Source: Gillisella taibaishanensis (GTDB taxonomy: Bacteria; Pseudomonadota; Alphaproteobacteria; Rhizobiales; Rhizobiaceae). Taken from it: DNA of 64,000 nt. The notes beneath the pieces are model-generated. The model was given only the letters and a program-made list of their open reading frames with translations. It had not been told where the DNA came from and searched no databases. Each line of letters begins with the position of its first letter. Position 1 is the stretch's first letter. The translations under genes and the position numbers were made by a program. The DNA lies in contig NZ_MKIN01000026.1 of assembly GCF_001938985.1 (NCBI RefSeq), positions 1-64,000 on the forward strand, in the 5' to 3' direction. This document shows, in pieces, positions 8,888 to 17,948 of this stretch.

Positions 8888-9367
8888 TTACATTTTCATG
8901 CTCGGGTCCATGCCTTTCATGGACGCTGCTGGGCCAGTACTCGGTGTCACCTGGGTGGGGACAGCTTCGGACGGGGGGAGTGGATCGCCGATCGCGAGCT
9001 TCATCGCCGCTATCTCTTGTTGCTGATCCACAATGATTTCCTGCGCAATGCGCTTTAGCTGCTCGTTCTTGCCGTACTTCAGCACGGCCAGAGCCATGTC
9101 GATCGCGCCCTGATGATGCGGCGTCATCATCGCGACGAAGTCGCGGTCGACGTCGCCGCTGGGTTTGACCTCCATATCAGCCATCATTTTATCCATCGCG
9201 GCATTGTTCTGATCGAGGTAGGCCTTCTCCGAAGAGAGATCAGAGGTGGCATTTCCGTTCGCAGGCACAGGCGCTGTGATATCGGCAGCACGGGAAATCG
9301 AAGGGCCAAAAGCGAGCAGCCCCAGAACTGCACATGTGGCGGTCAGGTGCGGGATCGGTAGGTTCAT
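8888..9367 (-). CDS. DUF305 domain-containing exported protein
   Basis: A 159-residue protein with a signal peptide (about 1-27, ending SRAA-D). The DUF305 core includes the conserved MMTPHHQGAIDMA at residues 80-92, and the tail is Met-rich (MKGMDPSMKM). DUF305 proteins are ferritin-like helical proteins often found with copper-handling genes; the Met-rich tail and MMxxHH motif fit metal binding. First gene of the sigma/anti-sigma operon, with an AAAGGA ribosome-binding site before the ATG. Metal binding is inference. Confidence 0.85.
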   Translation of the reverse strand: MNLPIPHLTATCAVLGLLAFGPSISRAADITAPVPANGNATSDLSSEKAYLDQNNAAMDKMMADMEVKPSGDVDRDFVAMMTPHHQGAIDMALAVLKYGKNEQLKRIAQEIIVDQQQEIAAMKLAIGDPLPPSEAVPTQVTPSTGPAASMKGMDPSMKM

Positions 9368-9394
9368 CGTCGTTTCCTTTGTTGGTTCATGTTG

Positions 9395-9422
9395 GTAGAC
9401 AACGGCAGCGACGATCTATTCC
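9395..9422 (-). promoter_or_regulatory. Possible ECF-type promoter for the DUF305-YVTN-sigma operon
   Basis: Read on the minus strand, GGAATA (9422-9417) and TCTAC (9399-9395) are separated by 17 nt, about 30 nt upstream of the DUF305 start. GGAA-type -35 elements are common for ECF sigma factors, so autoregulation is plausible. One weak match only. Confidence 0.25.
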
Positions 9423-9639
9423 AAAGACATCGGAAATCTTTTCAGGAGGGGTCCTGGAGCCCGAATGAAGCGACCAGCGCAATCGCAGAAATGCCAAGCA
9501 CTATCTTCGCCGACGTTCCTATGAGCAGCCAGTATCTGGACGGAACGGGGATCGGTTCTCAGCCTCGGCACGACCATGTACCGGTCGGTCAAGGCGATGC
9601 CGGTCATCGAGAAGCCGGCGCACACCTTCACGATCAGCT

Positions 9640-9790
9640 AGCCCGAGCGTGGGCAACGGGCTGTGCATGGGCGACTTGCACAAGGCTACTGGCATCCGCA
9701 GGTCTGCTCTTTCCCAGCATCTCCCTATATGGCGCATGGCCGACCTTGTAGAAACGCGTCGCCAAGCACAGACCGCTCTTGATATGGGTT
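9640..9790 (+). pseudogene. ArsR-type regulator remnant
   Basis: Translation of this stretch gives LHKATGIRRSALSQHL followed by ADLVETRRQAQT, the recognition helix and start of the wing of an ArsR/SmtB winged-helix regulator (typically SQSALSQHL ... AGLVxTRREAQT). The frame has no matching N-terminus and the expected continuation is lost after about 9785. A broken relic rather than a gene. Confidence 0.5.
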
Positions 9791-9839
9791 CGCAGGCCGG
9801 TCTCGCCCTACCTTTGTCCAAGAGCGCGGCAAGCGGTGG

Positions 9840-9917
9840 AGATACCGTCTCGCCTAGTTCGAGCGTTTGCTCAAGGATCGTCAGCTTTTGTTCGATTGTC
9901 CACCGCCTGCGGCGCAC
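9840..9917 (-). pseudogene. Transposase OrfA N-terminal remnant
   Basis: The minus-strand translation begins RRRRWTIEQKLTILEQTLE, the start of IS3/IS66-type small transposase proteins, which carry a helix-turn-helix after a basic RRRRW(T/S) motif. Similarity ends after about 26 residues, where the sequence runs into unrelated DNA. Together with the ArsR relic it marks 9.4-10.0 kb as decayed sequence; nothing else was recognised in this gap. Confidence 0.45.
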
Positions 9918-10020
9918 ATGACCCTTTAGCAGTTCATGTGTCGCTACGCGTTAGACATAGGGCTGTGCTTGAGCCTTTCTGCTTATGCCGATTGTCCAAT
10001 CGAAAAGGAGACCAGTTCAT

Positions 10021-10725
10021 TCATCGATCTCTGTGGCTGTCGGTTACCCGCTGTCTTAGTCGGTCCAGGTGGTATCGCATGGCAAGTTCGGCGCTTTGAA
10101 CGTCTCGCCGCTCGATTGCCTGGAAGATCGCGTAGTGTTCGTCGAACACCCGCCTAGCGCGTTCTGGAGTACCTTCGCGCGTTAGGCTCAGCGCCACAGT
10201 CATTCCGCGCTCGATAAGATCGTTTAATGTCTGAAGGACTTGCGGGAAGAGGACGTTACCGCTCGCGGCCGCGACCGCGTAATGGAAAGCAAAGTCTGCG
10301 GACACTGGCAGATTGCCGGTCTTCATCTCTGCCTCAATGGCACTCAGGGCGTTTTCAATATCTTTCAGTTCCGACGACGTGCGACGAAGGGCGGCCAAGG
10401 CGGCCGCTTGGCTTTCAACAGCCATTCTCAACTCCAGACAGCGTAACATTTCCGAGACATCGGAAGGTTCGGCGAAACGCGTGAGGCCTTCAGGGGGCCG
10501 CTTCTGCACGAAGGTGCCAGCGCCTTGGCGAGATGCAACCAACCCGTCAGCTTGTAAACGTACGAGAGCTTGACGGACAACCGGACGCGATACGTTGAAC
10601 GACTGGCACATTTGATTTTCAGACGGCAGCCGATCACCTTCACGCAAAACCCCGGATACGATCTGTTGCAGGATCTGCCCGTAAAGCTTGTCTCCCAAAC
10701 GTTCTTTTTTCTGTGGAGTGAACAT
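10021..10725 (-). CDS. FadR-subfamily GntR transcriptional regulator
   Basis: A 234-residue regulator with an N-terminal GntR winged helix (ILQQIVSGVLREGDRLPSENQM, FNVSRPVVRQALVRL, LVASRQGAGTFV) and a C-terminal FCD ligand-binding domain (residues ~75-225, with the helix ending HLDRLRQRV). The ATG at 10725, with AGGTGG upstream, is preferred over a GTG at 10737. It is divergent from the lyase/dehydratase/MFS operon and probably represses it until the sugar acid or an intermediate binds. Confidence 0.9.
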   Translation of the reverse strand: MFTPQKKERLGDKLYGQILQQIVSGVLREGDRLPSENQMCQSFNVSRPVVRQALVRLQADGLVASRQGAGTFVQKRPPEGLTRFAEPSDVSEMLRCLELRMAVESQAAALAALRRTSSELKDIENALSAIEAEMKTGNLPVSADFAFHYAVAAASGNVLFPQVLQTLNDLIERGMTVALSLTREGTPERARRVFDEHYAIFQAIERRDVQSAELAMRYHLDRLRQRVTDSHRDR

Positions 10726-10809
10726 CAAAGCTGCCACCTATTTCCCCATTTGCGTCCGGATCGATGCCGGAACGATAAATCCGCGGCACCCTTGACTTGT
10801 TCGGAAACT

Positions 10810-10826
10810 TGTAAATATAAATTACA
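10810..10826. promoter_or_regulatory. Candidate GntR operator
   Basis: TGTAA and TTACA half-sites flank a 7-nt AT-rich centre in the 141-nt divergent intergenic region, 41 nt upstream of the lyase start. Small, AT-rich palindromes in this position are typical of FadR-type GntR operators. Assignment is by position and symmetry. Confidence 0.45.
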
Positions 10827-10866
10827 TGTTAGCCATTCGCCGCACATCATTAGATGGAAGAACAAC

Positions 10867-11796
10867 ATGAACCAAGTCAACACGTCATTGAGAAAAGCGC
10901 TTTGCGGCGTCTCCGGTATTCTCGTCACGCCGTTCGATGCCGACGACCATATAGCTCCGCAGCATTTGACGCCGATTGTAGATCGGGCCGTCGCCGCCGG
11001 TGTCGGCACCTTGGTTTCGAATGGCAATACCGGGGAATTCTACTGCCTGACGACCGCTGAGGCCGAGGCGATGGTGCACGCGACCGCCGAGATCGTCGAC
11101 GGCCGTCTGCCGCTTGTCGCCGGTGTAGGCCGCGGCATCCAGGATGCGCTGACGCTGGCCAAAGCGTCGCGCATAGCTGGTGCTTCCGCACTAATGGTGC
11201 ACCAGCCGCCGGATCCATTTGTTTCTCCCCGCGGCGTCGTCGCCTATGTGGCAAGGATAGCAGAAGAGGGTCAAGATCTTCCGGTTATCCTCTATCTCCG
11301 CGATGATGAGATAGGACCAGATGCCATCGCGGCACTGTGCGCGATCCCGAACGTGATCGGCGTCAAATGGGCGTCAGCGTCTCCGCTCCGCCTTGGCAAC
11401 GCAATACAGGCGAACGATCCATCCATCGTCTGGGTTGGTGGGCTAGCGGAAATCTGGGCGCCGGCATTTTATGCCGTCGGCGCACGCGGCTTCACCTCCG
11501 GATTGATCAACGTCTGGCCTGAACGATCCGTCGCCATCAACACCGCCCTGGAAAATGGCGACTTCAGCGGCGCCAATGCGCTGATCCGCGGCATGTCGGC
11601 CTTCGAGGCGTTGCGAGCCGAGGAGCGCAACGGCGCGAACGTCTCTGTCGTCAAGGCTGCACTGAAGCTGCTCGGACAGGATTGTGGACCGCCACGCGTT
11701 CCCGCGGCCTGGCCCCTGACGGCAGAGGCGAACCGCAGGCTTTCGGCGCTTCTGTCGGAATGGCCGGTTCCGCAGTCTGTCGCTCAGGCAGGCTGA
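10867..11796 (+). CDS. Dihydrodipicolinate synthase/N-acetylneuraminate lyase family protein
   Basis: A 309-residue (alpha/beta)8-barrel class I lyase or dehydratase. The Schiff-base lysine is K167 in VIGVKWAS, the active-site tyrosine Y143 in ILYLRDD, and the carboxylate-binding loop is SNGNTGEF (51-58). With an enolase-superfamily dehydratase next door, a 2-keto-3-deoxy sugar acid aldolase or dehydratase step is more likely than lysine synthesis. The ATG at 10867 is chosen because it gives a family-typical N-terminus (SGILVTPF). It is followed 39 nt later by the dehydratase gene. Confidence 0.85.
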   Translation: MNQVNTSLRKALCGVSGILVTPFDADDHIAPQHLTPIVDRAVAAGVGTLVSNGNTGEFYCLTTAEAEAMVHATAEIVDGRLPLVAGVGRGIQDALTLAKASRIAGASALMVHQPPDPFVSPRGVVAYVARIAEEGQDLPVILYLRDDEIGPDAIAALCAIPNVIGVKWASASPLRLGNAIQANDPSIVWVGGLAEIWAPAFYAVGARGFTSGLINVWPERSVAINTALENGDFSGANALIRGMSAFEALRAEERNGANVSVVKAALKLLGQDCGPPRVPAAWPLTAEANRRLSALLSEWPVPQSVAQAG

Positions 11797-11835
11797 CGAC
11801 AGACTGTCGTCGAGATAGATTGGGAGGAGCTCCAT

Positions 11836-13026
11836 ATGAAAATCGAACACGTGCATGCTTTCATGTCCAGGGACAAGGACCGCCCACGCGTCCTCTTGTC
11901 CATTCGCACGGATGACGGGATTACCGGATGGGGCGAATGCTACAACCACGGCCCAGACCGAGCGCTCATTCCCATACTAGAGTACCTTTCAACGTTCATT
12001 GCCGGCCATGATCCGCGTCGTATCGAATATATCATCCAGCTGCTGATGCAGCAGACGCGATTTCCGCCGGGCGCCTTGGGGCTGGCGGCAATTTCCGCCA
12101 TCGACCATTGCCTCTGGGACATCTCTGCTAAGGCATTGAACGTGCCGGTATACATGCTGCTCGGCGGCCATGCGCGTGATCGGATCAAGGTCTATGCCGG
12201 CGTCTATACGGCGCCCGATCCCGACCATGCCCGCGACGAGATGGCAGCTCTTCACGAAGGCTGGGGCTTTTCCGCCTTCAAGCTCAGCCCCTACCGGATC
12301 GACATCCATGCCAATCGCTGGGGTGAAGTGGTACGCACAAGCGCCGAATATTTTCGCGAGCTGCGTGAGACCGTCGATAGCACTTTCGAAATTGCCTTCG
12401 ATGCCCACGCCAAGATTTTTGAACCGCGCCAGGCCGTCCAGCTCGGCAACGCCCTTGCTCCATACGATCCGCTTTTCTTCGAGGAGCCGATCCGGCCGGA
12501 GAACTTCGAGGCCTGGGGGGAGCTGCACCGGGGGCTTAAATGTACGCTGGCGACCGGTGAATCGCTCTACAGCCGGTTTGAGTTCCTGCGTCTGCTGCAA
12601 GTGCGCGGCTGCGATATCATTCAGCCTGACATCTGCGTTGTCGGCGGCCTCCTAGAGATGCGCAAGATTGCCGCTATCGCAGAGGCTCATTATGTCACGG
12701 TCGCGCCCCACAATCCGATGGGGCCGCTGGCCACCGCCGTGAATTTGCACTTCAGCGCATCCCAGCCGAATTTCCGCATTCTCGAATACCGGCTACCGAA
12801 CGAGAAGGCGGCAGCCAATGGCGCAAGGGTGCTGCGCGGCCAGACCATGGGCGACGCCCATTATGTCGTAGACCCCTATCTCCCCAAGAACGGCCACCTC
12901 GAGCTGCGGCCGGACCGCCCCGGCTGGGGTGTCGAAATCGACGAAGACTATCTGAAAACCGACCGCTATGTGCATTGGGAGCGCAAGGTCCCAAGCCGGC
13001 CGGATGGGTCGACAGCCTATATGTGA
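11836..13026 (+). CDS. Mandelate racemase/muconate lactonizing enzyme family sugar-acid dehydratase
   Basis: A 396-residue enolase-superfamily enzyme. K149 lies at the second-strand acid/base position (FKLSPYR), metal ligands are D189 (AFDAHAK), E215 or E216 (FFEEPI) and E242 (ATGES), and the catalytic histidine is H292 (APHNPMGP). The HNPMGP motif resembles D-galactonate dehydratase-type members, so it probably dehydrates an aldonate or aldarate to a 2-keto-3-deoxy acid, which the upstream lyase-family protein would process. Strong GGGAGGAG ribosome-binding site. Exact substrate is not readable from sequence. Confidence 0.88.
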   Translation: MKIEHVHAFMSRDKDRPRVLLSIRTDDGITGWGECYNHGPDRALIPILEYLSTFIAGHDPRRIEYIIQLLMQQTRFPPGALGLAAISAIDHCLWDISAKALNVPVYMLLGGHARDRIKVYAGVYTAPDPDHARDEMAALHEGWGFSAFKLSPYRIDIHANRWGEVVRTSAEYFRELRETVDSTFEIAFDAHAKIFEPRQAVQLGNALAPYDPLFFEEPIRPENFEAWGELHRGLKCTLATGESLYSRFEFLRLLQVRGCDIIQPDICVVGGLLEMRKIAAIAEAHYVTVAPHNPMGPLATAVNLHFSASQPNFRILEYRLPNEKAAANGARVLRGQTMGDAHYVVDPYLPKNGHLELRPDRPGWGVEIDEDYLKTDRYVHWERKVPSRPDGSTAYM

Positions 13027-13104
13027 CATAAAATTCACGAGCGATCTTCCGGGAGAGAAGATCGTCAACGCCCTAGATCAGGGCCGTTTTGGGAGAGAAC
13101 CACC

Positions 13105-14475
13105 ATGACACCGAGCGAGCCAGGCAGAGCCGGCTACCAACGATTCATCGTCCTTGCGCTGATTACCATCGTCCTCGCGCTGAGTACCGGAGACCGGGCG
13201 ACGCTGTCTGTGGCTGGGCCGGGGATTGCGCGCGACCTGGGGATTACGCCGGTCAACATGGGCTGGCTGTTCTCGGCCTTCTCCTGGAGCTATTTTCTCT
13301 CGCAGGTACCGTCCGGCTGGCTGGTCGACCGGACCGGCGCGAAGGCTGCGATCTTGGTGTCGCTGGCCGGATGGTCGACAACGGTGTTTCTGGTCAGCGG
13401 TATCGGCTGGATCGCTTTTCCGGTTGTCACCCTATTCATCCTGCGCCTTGTCCTCGGACTGCTTGAAGGACCGGTTGCCCCAGCCTCGGCGCGCATCATA
13501 GCAGCTTGGTTCCCATCCGACGAACGCGGCGTCGCCGGCGCCATCTTCAATTCCGCGCAGTACCTCGCGCTGGCCGTCTTCACGCCGCTGATGGGCGCTC
13601 TCTACCACTATTTCGGTTGGGAATCGATCTTCTCGGTTATGGGCGGTCTGGGCCTTGTCCTCGCCATCGTCTGGAGCCTGACATATTTCGCACCAAGCCA
13701 ACACCCGCGAGTCTCACAGTCCGAACTAGACTACATCAGGTCGCGGGGCGCATTGACCGATGTCGGTGCGAAACCCGCCCCCGATGCGCCGCCGCCGCTT
13801 GCGACCCGTCACGCCATCAAACAGATTTTGACAAACCGGATGCTTGTCGGGATCTTCCTGGCGCAGTATTGCATCGCTTCGCTCTCGACCTTCTTTATCT
13901 CCTGGTTTCCAAGCTACCTCGTCGAAGCGCGGCATTTTTCGATGCTTCAGGCTGGGTTTGTCGCATCGCTGCCGGCCATCTTTGGCTGTATCGGCGGCGT
14001 AACGACGGGCTTCTTTTCCGATTGGCTGCTTCGCCGGACCGGGTCGCTGAGCCTGGCCCGAAAGATACCAATCACACTTGGGCTAGGGCTGAGTGCGAGC
14101 ATCATCCTCTGCAATTACACCGAGACGAATTACATCGTCGTGGCGATCATGTGCGCAGCCTTCTTCGGGAAAGGGTTTGGTGCGCTCGGGTGGACAGTCG
14201 TGGCAGACACGGCGCCAAAGGAAGCCATCGGACTGACTGGTGGCCTCTTTAACGCTTCGGGCAGTGTTGGCGGAATCATCACGCCCGTTGCCATCGGTTA
14301 CATTATCCAAGGCACAGGCTCGTTTCACGGCGCCCTCGTCTATGTTGGACTCCATGTCATCTGCGCCGTGGTCAGTTACTGGCTGCTGGTCGGGCCGATT
14401 GAGCGCTTCACGCTTTCGCCTGCGCCGGTAGAAACCGACGTGAGAAAAGCGGCGCCATTGGCCGACGTCGGATAA
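13105..14475 (+). CDS. MFS transporter, ACS (anion:cation symporter) type
   Basis: A 456-residue, 12-helix major facilitator. The motif GDRATLSVAGPGIARDLG after helix 1, the loop between helices 2 and 3 (GWLVDRTGAK) and the central ~40-residue loop match the anion:cation symporter family, which takes up galactonate, glucarate and related acids. Third gene of the sugar-acid operon, 78 nt after the dehydratase. It supplies the substrate by proton symport (family knowledge). Confidence 0.88.
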   Translation: MTPSEPGRAGYQRFIVLALITIVLALSTGDRATLSVAGPGIARDLGITPVNMGWLFSAFSWSYFLSQVPSGWLVDRTGAKAAILVSLAGWSTTVFLVSGIGWIAFPVVTLFILRLVLGLLEGPVAPASARIIAAWFPSDERGVAGAIFNSAQYLALAVFTPLMGALYHYFGWESIFSVMGGLGLVLAIVWSLTYFAPSQHPRVSQSELDYIRSRGALTDVGAKPAPDAPPPLATRHAIKQILTNRMLVGIFLAQYCIASLSTFFISWFPSYLVEARHFSMLQAGFVASLPAIFGCIGGVTTGFFSDWLLRRTGSLSLARKIPITLGLGLSASIILCNYTETNYIVVAIMCAAFFGKGFGALGWTVVADTAPKEAIGLTGGLFNASGSVGGIITPVAIGYIIQGTGSFHGALVYVGLHVICAVVSYWLLVGPIERFTLSPAPVETDVRKAAPLADVG

Positions 14476-14759
14476 AGCTTTGGGATAATCAGGTTGATTT
14501 TGCCGGCTCCCATCGTGTCCGAATGAAGCGTGTTCCCAAGTGAGTTGCGTTGAAAAGATCTGAGCCGGTCGCTCGGTAACTAGGTGACATTGATTATCGT
14601 AATTTTGGCAACATGCTCCGCTCCGGAATGACCGATATCGGGCCGGAAGCGGACGGTCAGATGTGAAGTTGGCAAAAGGCCCAAGCAGAAGAACATCCAC
14701 CCGCAACCATTTGTAATTTTGGCAGGGCGTCCGGATAGCATCCCGACGCGGCCAGCCGA
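14476..14759. other. Convergent intergenic gap, nothing recognised
   Basis: 284 nt between the convergent MFS and AraC-type genes. No convincing open frame, RNA gene or strong hairpin was seen. Confidence 0.5.
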
Positions 14760-15659
14760 CTATCCGACCACCTGCCCCCCGATTGACTGCCTGAGCTTGC
14801 GCATGTCACGGACCGGCGGCGCCCCGAATTGCCGTAGGTATTCTCGGCTAAACTGAGAGGCACTTTCATAGCCCACCGCATAGGCGACATCAGAGGCACT
14901 CCGCTCGCCCGCGAGCAACAATTGGCGTGCCTCCTGAAGGCGTAGCATTTTCTGATATTGGATCGGGCTCAATCCGGTCAGCGCAACGAAATGACGATGA
15001 AGGCTCGCGCGGTTCATGCCGGTGGCATCGCACAGCGCCTCGATCCTCAGTCGGGTGTTGCCGTGGTCCCGAATCCACTCAACAGCGCGGCGAATTCGAC
15101 CAAGCGCCCCTTCCGGTTGAGCAATGTGGCGCAACAGGCGGCCCTTCGGACCTTGTAAGAGACGATAAAGTAATTCGCGTTCAGCCATCGGAGCAAGCGC
15201 GGGAATGTCTTCAGGCGTGTCAAGGAGTGCCAGCATACGCAGCAGTGTGTCACGTAGCGGAGCGGTCATCGGGTTGATCGCGATGCCACTTGTGGGCGTT
15301 TCCGCATCACGCGTGACCGGCATCGTCGAGGCGACCTCGGCAAGCAGCGCCGGATCAAGGACGAGCGAGATCGCCACATAGGGACTGCCGTCGTCGGCGT
15401 CATGGATCTGACCGCTTAAGGGAAGATCGAGTGCGCTGACCAGGTACTGAGATGCGTCATACCGGAGTAGGTCATCGTGGATCGCAACGTCCTTCGATCC
15501 CTGCAATATGAAGCAAATCATTGAGCGATAGAGACATGGCGACGTCCCTGACGTCGCCTGTCCAACGTTGATTTCGAGGCGCGGGATTAGTGTCTGGGTG
15601 ATGCCGATCCGCCCGTGCCGGAGTGCGGCATCACGATGCGGCTGAAGGTTGTTTGTCAT
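14760..15659 (-). CDS. AraC-family transcriptional regulator
   Basis: About 299 residues when started at the ATG at 15659 (a longer frame to 15707 has no supporting ribosome-binding site). The N-terminal domain is of the AraC_N type (SPCLYRSMICFILQGSKDV), and the C-terminal double helix-turn-helix contains RIEALCDATGMNRASLHRHF and DVAYAVGYESASQFSREYLRQFG. It is divergent from the SDR-GST-hydrolase operon, and regulators of this subfamily commonly activate a neighbouring oxidoreductase gene. Confidence 0.9.
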   Translation of the reverse strand: MTNNLQPHRDAALRHGRIGITQTLIPRLEINVGQATSGTSPCLYRSMICFILQGSKDVAIHDDLLRYDASQYLVSALDLPLSGQIHDADDGSPYVAISLVLDPALLAEVASTMPVTRDAETPTSGIAINPMTAPLRDTLLRMLALLDTPEDIPALAPMAERELLYRLLQGPKGRLLRHIAQPEGALGRIRRAVEWIRDHGNTRLRIEALCDATGMNRASLHRHFVALTGLSPIQYQKMLRLQEARQLLLAGERSASDVAYAVGYESASQFSREYLRQFGAPPVRDMRKLRQSIGGQVVG

Positions 15660-15830
15660 GCCAAAGAATATGACACGTTTCCTCACGTCTGCAAGGTCCT
15701 GAGACAATCAGGCAAGACTTTGAGAGCATCAGACGGCGCCTGGACTGCGCCAATCCTCTATCTGATCTGCAGCGGACGGACCGTTCTGAGGCCCGCCCTT
15801 CAGAAGATCAGACCGGAAGGAACCTAAATC

Positions 15831-16589
15831 ATGTCTCAAAAAATCGTCCTTATCACCGGAGCCAGCCGCGGGCTGGGCCGCAGCATGGCGTTGACTCTCG
15901 CAAAACGTGGTGTGGGCGTTATCGGCACTTACCGAAACGGCGCTGCCGAGGCCGACACATTGGTGAACGAAATCGAGGCCTCGGGCGGCAAGGCCATGAT
16001 GCTGGCGCTTGATGTGACCGTCGCGGACAGCTTTCCGGCCTTTGCTGAGCGCGTCGCGAATACCCTCAAGATTACATTCGGCGCAGAGCGGTTCGACTAT
16101 CTGGTGAACAACGCGGGCGAAGGCGTCTATGCGATGGTCGCTGACGCGACCGAGGCGCAGTTCGACCAAATGGTCGACATGCATATACGCGGCCCGGTGT
16201 TCCTGACACAGAAGCTCCTGCCGCTCATCAACGACGGCGGCCGCATCCTCAACGTCTCCTCCGGCTTTGTGCGGGTCACCATGGCAGGCTACGGCCTGTA
16301 TGCCGCCGCCAAGGCGGCAATCCAGACCCTCACCAAATTCATGGCGGTCGAACTCGGCGCACGCCAGATCCGTGTCAATGCAATCGCGCCCGGCGCAATC
16401 GCAACCGATTTCGGCGGTGGTGGCGTGCGCGATGACGAGCACATCAACGCCTATGTCGCCGGCACTATAGCGCTAGGCCGCGTTGGCCAGCCCGACGATA
16501 TCGGCGCAGCAGTGGCCGCAATCCTGTCAGACGATCTGAGCTGGGCCAACGGCACGACATTCGACGTCTCCGGCGGCCAATCGATCTGA
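15831..16589 (+). CDS. Short-chain dehydrogenase/reductase
   Basis: A 252-residue classical SDR with the NAD(P)-binding TGASRGLGRS near the N-terminus, NNAG (LVNNAGEG), the active-site YxxxK in YAAAKAAIQ and the substrate-loop start APGAIATDF. The basic residue after the second Gly (SRG) suggests NADP preference. AGGAACCT precedes the ATG. First gene of an SDR-GST-hydrolase operon facing an AraC regulator; the substrate is unknown. Confidence 0.88.
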   Translation: MSQKIVLITGASRGLGRSMALTLAKRGVGVIGTYRNGAAEADTLVNEIEASGGKAMMLALDVTVADSFPAFAERVANTLKITFGAERFDYLVNNAGEGVYAMVADATEAQFDQMVDMHIRGPVFLTQKLLPLINDGGRILNVSSGFVRVTMAGYGLYAAAKAAIQTLTKFMAVELGARQIRVNAIAPGAIATDFGGGGVRDDEHINAYVAGTIALGRVGQPDDIGAAVAAILSDDLSWANGTTFDVSGGQSI

Positions 16590-16612
16590 CGCCTCATCAT
16601 TGGAGATATGTC

Positions 16613-17287
16613 ATGACTAACAATAGCCTCACTCTCATTAGCCATCCCCTTTGCCCATTTGTCCAACGCGCCGCGATCGTCCTCCTCGAGAAAGGCGTCG
16701 TGTTCGAACGGATCAATGTCGACCTTTCGGCCAAACCTGACTGGTTTCTGGCACTGTCGCCGACCGGCAGGGTGCCGGTAATGAAGGTAAGCCAGCCGAT
16801 CGGAGAGGATGCAATCCTCTTCGAAAGCGTGGTCATCTGCGAATATCTCAACGAGACCCAAGGCGGCGCGGCAATGTATCCCGACGACGCACTGTCGCGG
16901 GCCCGGCACCGCGCCTGGATCGAATTTGCGACGCAGACCATGGCTGAAGGCTGGCAGTTCCTCCACGCCAAGGACACCGCGACCGCCGACGACAAGCGAG
17001 CCGCGTTTCGTGATCGCTTGGCCAAGCTTGAGGCGGAGTTGGGCGACGGGCCATACTTTGCCGGAGCCGACTTTGGACTGGTGGATGCTGTCTACGCACC
17101 GCTGTTTCGCTACTTCGGAATCCTCGACGCAGCAATATCCGCCCCGATATTCGACGGCCTGCCACGCGTGACCGCATGGCGCGCCGCGCTCGCCAACCGA
17201 CCCAGCGTCAAGGACGCCGTGCTCGACACCTACCCCCAACTCTTCCGCGAACACCTGCGCCAGCAGGGTGCGATGATCGCTGCCTGA
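16613..17287 (+). CDS. Glutathione S-transferase family protein
   Basis: A 224-residue GST with an N-terminal thioredoxin-like domain. The active-site region is SHPLCPFVQRA, with Cys at the catalytic position as in omega- and beta-like classes; GRVPVM provides the cis-Pro, and FESVVICEYLNE binds glutathione. The C-terminal helical domain begins around residue 90. It starts 23 nt after the SDR gene. With an SDR and a hydrolase it fits detoxification or reduction of an electrophile or quinone; this is inference. Confidence 0.85.
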   Translation: MTNNSLTLISHPLCPFVQRAAIVLLEKGVVFERINVDLSAKPDWFLALSPTGRVPVMKVSQPIGEDAILFESVVICEYLNETQGGAAMYPDDALSRARHRAWIEFATQTMAEGWQFLHAKDTATADDKRAAFRDRLAKLEAELGDGPYFAGADFGLVDAVYAPLFRYFGILDAAISAPIFDGLPRVTAWRAALANRPSVKDAVLDTYPQLFREHLRQQGAMIAA

Positions 17288-17317
17288 ATCTCAACAGTAA
17301 ACAAACGGAACAATCAT

Positions 17318-17914
17318 ATGACCGAACCAAGCAAAAGCGCTCTCATCCTCATCGAATATGTCAACGACTGGCTGTCGCCGACCGGCGGCATCTACCCTAT
17401 GTTCCAGGACCGAGAGCAGCTCGATACGGCAGTTGCCAATTCGAAGATCATCTTGGATGAGGCCCGACGTCGCGGCATGCACGTCGTCCATGCCTCGCTG
17501 AAATTCGAGCCGACATACAAGGTCCTCGGCGAGGGCAAGTATGGCCTTCGCTCAATGATGCGCACCTATGGCTCGTTCCTCGGAGAGCTGGCAGACTTCT
17601 ACCCCGGCTTCGAGCCTGCCGAAGGAGAGTTCGTCGTACGCGAACGTGGCGGTGGGAGCAGTGTCTTCGTCGGCACGACGCTCGACAGCTATCTGCGCAA
17701 CAACGGCATATTCGACATCTATCTGGCTGGCTTTTCGCTGCGCCAGTGCGTCGAGTCCTCGATGCGCAATGCGCACGACCTCGGCTACCACACGAACATC
17801 ATCTACGACGCATCGGCGGGATACACCCGCAAACAGCAGGACGACTTCGTGGCAGAGATCGCACCATTCTACGCCAACGCTATCACAACGCAGAATTTCT
17901 TGACGCAGGCCTGA
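17318..17914 (+). CDS. Isochorismatase-like cysteine hydrolase with atypical catalytic residues
   Basis: A 198-residue member of the isochorismatase/cysteine hydrolase superfamily. The nucleophile is C144 in LRQCVESSMRNAHDLGY. The first-strand aspartate is replaced by E13 (ALILIEYVNDW), and no lysine is seen in the segment that normally supplies it (VVRERGGGSSVF), so the canonical D-K-C triad is not intact. Third gene of the operon, 30 nt after the GST. It may be a hydrolase with altered chemistry. Confidence 0.78.
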   Translation: MTEPSKSALILIEYVNDWLSPTGGIYPMFQDREQLDTAVANSKIILDEARRRGMHVVHASLKFEPTYKVLGEGKYGLRSMMRTYGSFLGELADFYPGFEPAEGEFVVRERGGGSSVFVGTTLDSYLRNNGIFDIYLAGFSLRQCVESSMRNAHDLGYHTNIIYDASAGYTRKQQDDFVAEIAPFYANAITTQNFLTQA

Positions 17915-17927
17915 TCAGACGCCCCAT

Positions 17928-17948
17928 CCGGCCCCATCATGGGGCCGG
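17928..17948 (+). terminator. Hairpin after the SDR-GST-hydrolase operon
   Basis: CCGGCCCC and GGGGCCGG pair over 8 bp around a 5-nt loop, 13 nt after the hydrolase stop. No long T-run follows, so it may be a weak terminator or an mRNA 3' stabiliser. Confidence 0.5.

Noticed and set aside
10570..10866. N-terminal extension of the DHDPS-family gene back to 10570
   Set aside because: It would overlap the divergent gntR gene and its control region; ATG 10867 gives the family-typical start.
15729..16442. Minus-strand frame opposite the first SDR gene
   Set aside because: Shadow of the SDR gene, whose cofactor and active-site motifs are intact.
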